Part shown: positions 1 through 7,300 of the stretch, in pieces
How positions within the stretch are numbered: the first letter of the stretch is position 1
How the letters are laid out: every line of letters begins with the position of its first letter
Assembly: GCA_005223375.1 (NCBI GenBank)
Contig: RXOD01005799.1
Location: 1 to 12,460 of the forward strand
Length of the DNA stretch: 12,460 nucleotides
Direction of reading: 5' to 3'
DNA from: Amoebophrya sp. AT5.2
Lineage: Eukaryota > Sar > Dinophyceae > Syndiniales > Amoebophryaceae
Translations under genes and position numbers: made by a program
Notes under the pieces: model-generated
Seen by the model: the letters and a program-made list of their open reading frames with translations, nothing else
Databases searched by the model: none
What the model was told of the DNA's origin: nothing

Positions 1-2247
1 CGGATGCTTTTCGAGAACAGCCCCGCCTATCCAGATGATCCACGGGACGTGCAGAACTTCCCCAGCCTGCCCTCCCCGCAGGAGCTCATGGGCCGCGCCG
101 CGCTCGCCTCAGCGGGAGGTGGCGGGGACAAGTCGCAAAATAATGGCGATCCCTCGCAGCTGGGCGACGGAAGCCGAGGCCCCACGACAAGGTCCCTGCT
201 CGAGCAGGCCAAAATGGTCCCCGGTCGGCCCGAGCCCCAGCAGACCGCGGGGTTCGACTGGTGGCAGCCGGCCGCGTGCCTCCCTGCCCCCCAGTTCACC
301 GTCCACGACTGCAACCTGTACTTGACCGAGGAGGAGAAACACAGGAGGGAGCAGCTCGCGCGGGGGAGGGGCGCAAAGGGGAAGGGCAAGGGGGTGCGGC
401 ACTGGGCGCTGCCGCACGAACACGTGATGCGGGCGGGGGTGGACGACGTCGGCTCGGACGCGGAGTACGATGGATACGCAGGGCGCTGGAAGAAGCGGCA
501 GCCGAAGGACTTCGACCCAAACTTTAAGGATCGGACCAACTACCGCCCATTTCCCGGAACATACTTATCTGAAGAGCGATGCGAGGCCTATGTAGCTATC
601 GTCACCGGTTAGGAGAATTGGGCTTCGCGTGCCCCTTGTTGCGTCGCTTGTCTTTCACTGGTATTGGACTTGCATTGGTCGGGTTGGCGTGTTGTATTTT
701 GTGGGGCGAAAGAACTGTATTAGAAAGCAGCGGCGACGGTCTTCGCAGCTTTGGTGGTTGCAGCTTCAGGCAGTTGCAGCGATTTTAAATGTTGTGGCTG
801 TTGATGTCGCGTCTCCGATGTTTCGCGTGTATTTAAATGACTCGAATAATTTCTCCCGCTTAGGTAAATCGCAGGGAACCACCCCTGCATCGATGAAGCC
901 GAGAAATGGGTTTTTTCTCTCTCTAATTTTTTCGCGAAGGACCCGAAGCAGCGGCGGGAGAAGGTCCCGAAGCACCGCGAGTACTACCCGCGCACGGCCT
1001 GGTGGGAGGGCCACCGCAAGGCGCACGGGCGGCCGGACGTGGACGTGCCGTACGAGGAGGACTCGGACGTGGAGCAGATCGACGTGATCGACCACGGCGG
1101 AAAGGTGACCGCCTACCGGCCGGGCGAGCACCTCGCGCTCGCGGACTTCCACGCGACGACGAGCAACATGATGAAGGCGCGGCTGGCGGGCGTCGGGGGG
1201 CTGGACGACCTGGAGGACATCCCCCCCCCGGACCAGGCCACCACGCCGGGGGACTGGGCCTACTACCAGGTGCGGCGGCTGCAGTGCAACGACCAGAAGC
1301 TGGAGCGTTTGGTGTTCGACGGCATGACGCTGCCGCTCGCGGACCAGTCGAGCCTGCTCCCTGATTTGATCCAGGGCCTCGCGCGGAACACGCACCTGGA
1401 GCTGCTCTCCCTGGCCAACTGCGAGCTGCCGCCTTTGTTCGGCATGGCGCTCGCGAACGTGTTCAAGACGAACAAAACTCTACGAGAAGTGAACCTGGAG
1501 GGGAACCAGTTCGACGTGGTCGCGCTGATGGCGATCGCGGAGGGGCTGAAAGAGAACGACGTGCTGGAGCGGCTCAGTCTTACGGGGAACCCGGGGAACA
1601 AGTTGGCGGGGGGCTACCAGGGCGTGGAGACATCGTTTATGAACATGCTGGTGGAGAACCGGGCTTTGACGCATCTGGGGATCACCACGCGCGACCCGAC
1701 CATGCGGAAAAAGATAGACGACGCGCTGCTGCACAACGCGCACCGGTGGCGCCACCCGCTGGAGACGGAGCAGCAGGAGCGAAAGCGAAAAAAGAAGGAG
1801 CGGGAGGAAGAGAAGGAAAAGGAGAAAGCCACCGCGCCGGCGTGGACCATGCCGCAGAAGCAGGGAGACAAGCCGAATGAGGAACAGGTGTATGCCGCCC
1901 GGCACCCGGCTTGGACCTCGCCCCGGACAATCGGGGACCAGCGCTCGTCGCGGCACAACCTGGCCACAGACGCCTCCCAAGACTCCGACACCTCAGACAG
2001 GGAGAGTCCCGGGGGAGCAGGAGGCACGCGTGGTGCTGGGGGAGGCTCGTCCTCGGGATCAAGCATCATCATCACCACCTCGGACGACTCGATCGTGATC
2101 ACGCCGTCGGACTCCGAGGACGGGGCCCAAGCAGGGGGCCCGAAGTCGTCCATCGTCATCACGCCGTCGGACTCCGAAGACGGGGGCCAAGCAGGGGGCC
2201 CGAAGTCGTCAATCGTCATCACGCCGTCGGACTCGGACTCGTCATGA
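1..2247 (+). CDS. Tropomodulin-like leucine-rich-repeat protein with SIM-like repeat tail (5' partial)
   Basis: I read two exons, 1-591 and 940-2247, joined in phase 0, giving at least 632 residues. The first ATG is at 4, but the frame is open to the window edge, so the true start may lie upstream. The N-terminal ~200 residues are disordered with a basic patch (RGAKGKGKGVRH) and a conserved-looking stretch before the intron (NYRPFPGTYL). From about residue 300 to 470 there are LRR units of the tropomodulin/leiomodin type: NTHLELLSLANCELP, NKTLREVNLEGNQFD, NDVLERLSLTGNPGNK, NRALTHLGITTRDP. The last is followed by a helix resembling the C-terminal capping end of that family. In animals this fold caps actin pointed ends, but the N-terminal actin and tropomyosin helices are not recognisable here, so an actin role is inference. 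A K/E/R-rich segment (about 471-490) leads to a Ser/Gly-rich linker and three to four SIVITPSDSED-type repeats up to the stop. A run of nine C at 1221-1229 lies in frame. A generic LRR (RNase-inhibitor type) protein is the alternative. Confidence 0.72.
592..939 (+). other. Intron in the LRR protein gene
   Basis: The donor is GTAGCT, directly after a TAT codon at 589-591. The acceptor end has a branch-like CTAAT inside a long pyrimidine tract and closes in CGAAG at 939. Both exon ends are phase 0. The interval contains in-frame stops (606-612 and around 847 and 865) and is T-rich, unlike the flanking GC-rich coding sequence. The donor is less certain than the acceptor, because the last dozen codons before it have no independent support. 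Confidence 0.6.
2091..2247 (+). repeat. 60-base tandem repeat coding SIM-like motifs
   Basis: Two full 60-base units (2091-2150 and 2151-2210) and a partial third (2211-2247) differ at only a few positions. Each encodes a 20-residue unit made of S-I-V-I-T-P-S-D-S-E-D-G, a Gly/Ala-rich spacer and Lys-Ser. A degenerate earlier copy of the core (SIIITTSDDS) lies just upstream around 2059-2090. The hydrophobic I-V-I core followed by Ser/Asp/Glu matches the usual description of a SUMO-interacting motif. The low divergence suggests recent expansion, and the array ends exactly at the stop codon. Confidence 0.85.
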
Positions 2248-2831
2248 TGAGGAGGGCGCGCTCGATGGCGTTTTGTTGGGCGGATAGGATTTTGAGTTCC
2301 GATATCGAAAAACGAGGGGGATCGATGAAGCTCTCCAGAGTTGAAAAGTGGAAAAACCCACGTCCATCTTCGAAACATCATCGGCGCGCGAGTCGAGCCG
2401 AGCCGAGCGGCCGTTGCGGCCACGGCACCGTGTCCTCGTGTTCCACATAGATAAACTGTGAAGGTAAAAATCGAAAAGGTCTTGCACAGTGTGACCATTT
2501 TTTGCTGGTGTCCGACATCGACCGGAAAATCATCCTTTTCTGCTCTATGGAACTCGGATAAATCGCGTGACTCATTTTATCTCGCCTGGCCTTCGACTTC
2601 GATTCGAATGAGCTCCTGTGATTTGTTGTCAGAGAGGAGAGAAAGATCGAGAGAGATGAACAAGTACTCCCGAGTTAAAGAATCGATCGAAGTCGAAGTC
2701 AAGTTCGACTGCATACGCACCTCGATTTTCGTCCCCGTACCCATTCCTTCCCGAAGGACCTCCTCCACCTTCTATGGATAAGTATTTCCTCGTACATAGG
2801 TCTAGCTAGCCGGGGTCGGGGAAAGATCAAG
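2248..2831 (+). other. Intergenic region between LRR gene and small four-exon gene
   Basis: This stretch of about 580 bases has no credible exon. It should hold the 3' end of the LRR gene and the promoter and 5' leader of the next gene. Frames in it are short and lack the codon bias of the neighbours. A 12-base inverted repeat is listed separately. I see no clear TATA element. Confidence 0.6.
2591..2698 (+). repeat. 12-base inverted repeat with 84-base loop
   Basis: CTTCGACTTCGA at 2591-2602 is the exact reverse complement of TCGAAGTCGAAG at 2687-2698. The arms are simple TCGAAG-type sequence, which recurs elsewhere in non-coding parts of this window, so it may be compositional rather than functional. 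Confidence 0.5.
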
Positions 2832-3655
2832 ATGACGGAGAAATTCGAAAACAGCAAGCAGTTCAACCTGGACTTCTACAAGTCCACGGACGACGGGTTC
2901 TCCACCTGCAGCGCCCAGCAGAACAAGGAAGTCGAAAGGTCCTTCTACGATCTGTTTCTCGTAGTTCTGAGTCTGATTCTATCGATTCGTTTCAGTTCTT
3001 CGATGAAGATATCGTCCGCTCGGTGCTGTCGGTATACGAACATAATAAAAAAATAACATTTGTTTCAGGCTCGTAGACGCGCGGAAGAAGAAGGCGTCCA
3101 CGCCGGGGAGCATAGTGAACGACCCAGACGTGCGAAAATTTTTGCAGCCAAGCGATGAGCAGAAGGGGAAAGAACTGGACGTACCTATTCTTGTTGTCTC
3201 AACCCATGTCCACGGATCCCTGCGACCTCACCTTCCATTTTCGAAGTCGATTCATTTACGTACTAGCTCTATTACTATTTCTACGTAGTTCTAGTTCTAC
3301 GTAGGTGCTTGCGTTATTTCAGTTTCGCTCTACTAAAACATATCTTTCTTCACCTTCCAGGCGCGGCTGCAAGGCTGGGTAAAGACGCGCATGAGAAGAG
3401 ACAACGTGGCGAACCTGTTCCAAACACCGAAGATGCGCGAAGAGGAGCCCTCCACGGCTCGACAGTTTCAGCCAATAACGGACGCAGAGCCCGTGGACCG
3501 CACGTACTTACTTAAAAAAAGATATTTTCCATCAACCTCTAGCTCTTCGGCATATAACCGAATCTGTCATCCGGATCCGCAGGTACTACTTCAAGCGAGA
3601 CGATTTCAAGGACTACAGTGAGGACCTCATCAAGTACCGGCACACGATGCGGTGA
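2832..3655 (+). CDS. Small unrecognised protein, four exons (possible 3' extension to 4114)
   Basis: Exons 2832-2938, 3069-3180, 3361-3503 and 3583-3655 join with matching phases (2, 0, 2) into 144 codons plus TGA. The ATG at 2832 begins MTEKFENSKQFNLDFYKS. The middle is charged (LVDARKKKASTPGS, then DPDVRKFLQPSDEQKG), followed by a basic helix-like part (LQGWVKTRMRRDN) and an aromatic/charged C-terminus (YYFKRDDFKDYSEDLIKY). There is no signal peptide or membrane segment, and I do not recognise the family. Three introns with pyrimidine-rich CAG acceptors and intact phase make this a real gene. An alternative model ignores the TGA at 3653-3655 (which overlaps a GTGAGG donor-like site) and adds exons 3911-3960 and 4021-4114, giving 191 residues ending REKHQMAQKNS. 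That model needs a non-canonical junction. Confidence 0.75.
2939..3068 (+). other. Intron 1 of the small gene
   Basis: The donor is AAG|GTCCTT, the acceptor TTGTTTCAG, and the phase is 2 on both sides, so the split codon reads AGG (Arg). The body is T/A-rich with an A-run before the acceptor. A second in-line TTTCAG near 2990 is a possible earlier acceptor but breaks the frame. Confidence 0.75.
3181..3360 (+). other. Intron 2 of the small gene
   Basis: The donor is GAC|GTACCT, the acceptor is CACCTTCCAG, and the junction is phase 0. The intron carries a 10-base direct repeat TTCTACGTAG at 3279-3288 and 3295-3304, built around the palindrome TACGTA. Confidence 0.78.
3504..3582 (+). other. Intron 3 of the small gene
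   Basis: The donor is CAC|GTACTT, the acceptor is GGATCCGCAG, and the junction is phase 2, so the split codon reads ACG (Thr). At 79 bases it is the shortest intron supported here. Confidence 0.75.
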
Positions 3656-3910
3656 GGCTCAGTAGATCTGAGGCGTCCGCTTGCGTTGAGGTTGACCCGA
3701 GCAAACTGAAGAACAAAACGCGGGTGCTGACGTCCGCACCTGCGAACGGAAGAACAGAATTGGTCGGAACACACCTCCGAAAGTGGTCCGTTCGCAGGTG
3801 CCGACGTCCGACGCAATGCTGTGTTCCTTCCACAACCTGTTGATTGTTTAAAACAAACTTTGAGTCCTGACTTCCTGTAAAAGTAATCCTGTTCGCTTTT
3901 GGCAAATAAG
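3652..3910 (+). other. Candidate non-canonical intron or 3' flank carrying a hairpin
   Basis: A strong donor-like GTGAGG starts at 3652, across the TGA of the small gene. At 3911 a coding-like stretch opens (DLIKDPPLSTSQRVRD) directly after ...AAATAAG. To keep frame between the two, the intron must be cut either as GT...AA (3652-3909) or TG...AG (3653-3910). The single shared G makes these the same product. A standard GT...AG cut instead reaches a stop after two codons. If the gene simply ends at 3655, this is 3' flank. It contains the inverted repeat at 3729-3808. Confidence 0.35.
3729..3808 (+). repeat. Inverted repeat / hairpin, 22-base arms
   Basis: GACGTCCGCACCTGCGAACG plus GA (3729-3750) is the reverse complement of 3787-3808 with a single mismatch. 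The 15 innermost bases of each arm are perfect, around a 36-base loop. Inside the loop TCGGA (3764-3768) and TCCGA (3776-3780) form a second small stem. Weaker complementarity resumes outside the arms (GAAGAAC at 3708-3714 against GTTCCTTC at 3823-3830). This far exceeds chance pairing for the region. It could be a MITE remnant, part of an introner-type element, a structured RNA or a cruciform. Confidence 0.85.
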
Positions 3911-4114
3911 GACCTGATAAAGGACCCGCCCCTCTCCACCTCGCAGAGGGTCCGAGACGTGTTCTTTGCTTCGTAGTGCGTGCCGGCGTGATCGTGAACT
4001 GCGGAGTGTTGTGTGTGCAGTTGCTCCACGTCCCTCCTTTCTCATGTACTTCAAAGCTGGCAAGAACGGCGTCAAGCGAGAGAGAAACATCAAATGGCGC
4101 AGAAGAACAGCTGA
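3911..4114 (+). other. Candidate additional exons 5 and 6 of the small gene
   Basis: 3911-3960 and 4021-4114 read in the same frame as exon 4 if a 60-base intron (3961-4020, GTTCTT...GTGTGCAG) is removed in phase 2. The product is DLIKDPPLSTSQRVRDV, then a short hydrophobic stretch, then HVLQSWQERRQAREKHQM and a TGA at 4112. The basic helix-like end and the pyrimidine-free boundaries resemble coding sequence. However, all three forward frames are partly open here, and the upstream junction is non-canonical, so this may instead be non-coding. Confidence 0.35.
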
Positions 4115-4356
4115 GATTCTACTTGTGTGTTGTTTTCTTTGTCACTCATCCCGCTATGAAGACATTTCGAAATCTTGCGCGAGTAGTGAAGTTTGCGTAC
4201 GACGCGGTCTTCCTGCTCGGCATACTCATTTATTAGAGCTGAAGCACTGGATATAAGTATCTGCAGAACAACAACGGGTATTCCTTCGTTTGGCACACAG
4301 CGTGGGAAAGTGGCAGGTGGCGAGAGTAACCCTCGATAGGCCGCTTTCCGAGCCGG
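4115..4356 (+). other. Upstream region of the large gene
   Basis: About 240 bases with no supported exon. Two forward frames stay open by chance (to 4236 and 4256), but neither has the codon bias of neighbouring genes. A TATA-like GATATAAGT lies at 4250-4258, about 100 bases before the ATG at 4357. It is a weak promoter candidate resting on sequence resemblance alone. Confidence 0.35.
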
Positions 4357-7300
4357 ATGGAGGTGGACGCGGGCGGTCGCTGGGCGGACGCCGATGTCGA
4401 AGCCGAAAGCGCGGAAGCGGGGGGCGGAAAACGCGTCACGACGGAAACAGATGGCGACATCAAGATGACAGCGTGGCACGACGTGCAGCTGTCCGAGGTG
4501 TCGGTTGCAGGTGAGGCGACAGAGCCGACAGCACTTGGGGACTCCACTTCACAGGCCTGCCGGCGCGAGGCCCGCCGTGCCGGCGCGAACAAGTCACAGA
4601 AAGGCGGCGGCCGAGCGAGTCAGAGGCGGGGAAAGCAGCAGGGAGCAGGTATCGATTTCTTTTCAGACGACATGCGTCTTTCTTCGCCGCGGGCCTCCCT
4701 TCCTGCCTCGGTGCGATGCTTCTTGCTTGGCGCGCTGTGGCTCGGCCCGTCGCCCTTCTCGGCTGGTGCTGGCACATGCTGTGTTCGCCTCAAGGCTACA
4801 GCATCGGCGAGTCGCCGAATTTGTCGAGAGGATCGACTTCTCTCATAGCATCGCATCGGCATCGAATGAATCGATCGAAAACCGAGGTTCCCGCCGCAGC
4901 GCGCAGCACTGTCCCTGGACACCTGCTTCTGGAGATGCGGGTGCGGGCGAGCAACCTGGTGGCTCCACGGGTTATCCTTATCCTCGGTGCTTCGAGGACG
5001 GTCACAAGATGATTGACCGGTTGGCGCTGAACCTCGACCTGGACGTGGAGAATATGTGGAGCAGTTGGTACTCGCGCCTGTCGGACGGCGAGAAGGTGCA
5101 CTTGCTCGAGCGCCGGCTCCGGCTCATGAAGGAGAACGCGACGTTCCAGTGGTCGTTCGTGACCCAGGGTGCTGATGCCCCGGCGGTGGTTCATCCCGTG
5201 GCGGGGCAGATGATGGATGTCAGGGGCCAGACGACGAGCCCCTACTGGGGTGTCGGGTGCGTCGGGGGCCTTTTTCTGGGACCAACCGCAGGGGGAACAA
5301 CCGAGGTGCCCGAGACCACGGCGGGGGCGGCGGTCAACGGCGAGGTCCCGAACGGTAGCGGTGGCTTCCACGACTACTACGGCGCAGCGCTCGACCCCGT
5401 GCAGGCCGCGGCGGGCACCCTGTCGTCGGACTGTTTCTACGCCAACGCCGCGGCCAGCGGCAGCTGGGGCTCCCTGAATCAGATGGGTAGCATAGCTCAG
5501 TTGTCGGACTACAGCAACCTCCGCAATCCAGACAGCAGCTCGGACTGGGCGTCGGCCTCCGATCTCGACCACGTCTCGGACTACGGCACCAGCTCGCAGC
5601 TGACGAATCCTTTGCCGGCCCGCCGCCTCTCGACCGCCACCGACTCGACCTTCACGGGAGGACGGCAGTCCGTGTTGAACCCGCACAGCATCCAGGGCAT
5701 TGTCTGGCTCGACAAAAACGCCTTCTTCGACGAACACCCGCTGGGCGCGCTGCTCACCCAGTTCTGCCATGCGTACGGACTGAAGTTGAAGAAGTTTCGC
5801 ACCGTGCAAAACCTGCTGCGCTGGATCGGCCGCCACTCCAGAGCTGGGCTGGCGGGCCGGTCTAGAGAGCCTCAGAATGTTGTTGAGAGAGCTGTTAGTA
5901 GTTGTAGTAGTAGGTTGACCCCAACGGCAGCTCCGAGTCGGGCCCGTGATGATCACGCTGAAGGAGATCTGGATTTAGAGGGCAGAGGGGGCGAAGGGAA
6001 CTGCTGGGGGGACCAACACGATCAAGGAGAAGGCGGCGCGAGAGGAAAGACAACACGAAGCGGTTTCAGTGGAAACGAAAAGAAAGGGGGCACGAAAACC
6101 TCGGGACGCAGCAGCGGAATCACCCATGATAAGGAGCGGAGGAGCAAGACCCTTCACATAGCGTGCATCCACGAAAGCCTGGTAGCGCCGGTGTCAGACT
6201 ACGTCCGCCATGGCGAAAGCTACGACCACATAATTACCTCCATCGTGGTCTACAAAAAGGTACCTACTTCTGATCAGAGTCAGATATTTAATTTCATTTT
6301 CGAAACACCTGCTATGATGCACTTGTCGGGTCGAGGAACAACTTCTAGTGAGGAAACTACCATCGGACAGGATTGGCACGCGCCGCGCGACCGTAAGGTG
6401 CTCGAGTTCCAGAGCGAGGCCGCTCTCTCGCGCACGACGAGCAAGGCAAGTCAGGGTCAGGCCGCTTGTCCGGGCTCCGGCGACGGAGGTACTTCTACGG
6501 CACTCGCGCCTCCGGCGGAAGCGATTCGCGCGGCAGAAGCGATTACCTACACACCCGCGCCGAAGCTCTCGATCGAGGCGCTGGCGAACGAAATTATCTC
6601 CGACAGTTGTTCCGCTCCGGGTTCCGCTGCTGCTGACAACGCAGGGGAGAAGGCTTCCGGAAGTCCGCCTACCTCAAACACGACGGCGAGCACCCTGCCG
6701 GAGTCGTCCCCCGGCGCCTCGACCGCCTGCGGAGGAGCTACTGATCGGGATGAAAACGTCCACGTCTCGCTCTCGAGTTCTTGTGGAGAAGGAGAGAGTA
6801 ACAGTAACTACCGGGGGAGCCTCGAAGAGACGTTCATGTCCGCGGTCGTGGAAATGCTGTGCGAGAAAGCAAGCAAGCGACTGCTGCTGGTTGTGGACCC
6901 GCGTCCGGTCGCTGACATCGAACGGTGCTTGGAGGCATGCCTCACGAACCGCGACTGGACCGCCGTGCGGCTGCCGGAGAAAACGGAACCCCAGAGTACG
7001 TCGAGGAAGAAAAAGCGCGATCACGGCTCGAGGAAGAAGCACTCGCCAGCAGTAAGGTCTGCTCTGGCGCAGGAGCCGGGTGCGACGTTGAGTCACACAC
7101 CTAGCGAGCGAGCCGGAAGCGATCGGGACGGAGCGACCGCAGGAGCGGTCGAGGATACGAGCTGTCCGTCGGTGGAGCTGGTCTTCAAGTTTGGGCGTCG
7201 CACGTCCGGGAGCTACACTATTCAGGTGCCGCTCGTGCGGGAGAGTTGCGCGGAGTCGCTGACGCTGCACGTAGTCGCGTTCGAGGACGCGGGCCAGTGC

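Noticed and set aside
579..1087. Forward frames inside the first intron region as a separate small gene
   Set aside because: They overlap the intron and the beginning of exon 2 in a different frame, and their tail is Arg/Thr-rich shadow sequence.
766..1395. Reverse-strand frame over the LRR gene
   Set aside because: It is antisense to the clear LRR coding frame. Its residues are mostly Arg, Val and Leu from complementary GC-rich codons.
1614..2498. Reverse-strand frame covering the 60-base repeats
   Set aside because: The repeat also translates on the other strand, but the forward frame gives motif-like units, continues the LRR exon and ends exactly at the array.
3613..4029. Reverse-strand 138-codon frame spanning the hairpin
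   Set aside because: It runs through the inverted repeat and across exon 4 of the small gene. Its composition is random-like, and no start context or domain is visible.
3966..4256. Two overlapping forward frames (to 4236 and 4256) as a small membrane protein
   Set aside because: Hydrophobic stretches appear, but all three frames are partly open here and codon use is unlike neighbouring exons. I kept only a low-confidence alternative in a third frame.
4357..4512. Dinoflagellate spliced-leader trans-splicing signal upstream of start codons
   Set aside because: AG acceptors precede several starts, but the leader is added from another locus and cannot be seen in genomic sequence. No leader relic is visible.
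4796..5956. Reverse-strand open frame (386 codons) opposite exon 2 of the large gene
   Set aside because: It has the Arg/Gly/Val composition typical of a shadow frame of GC-rich coding DNA, and shows no motif.
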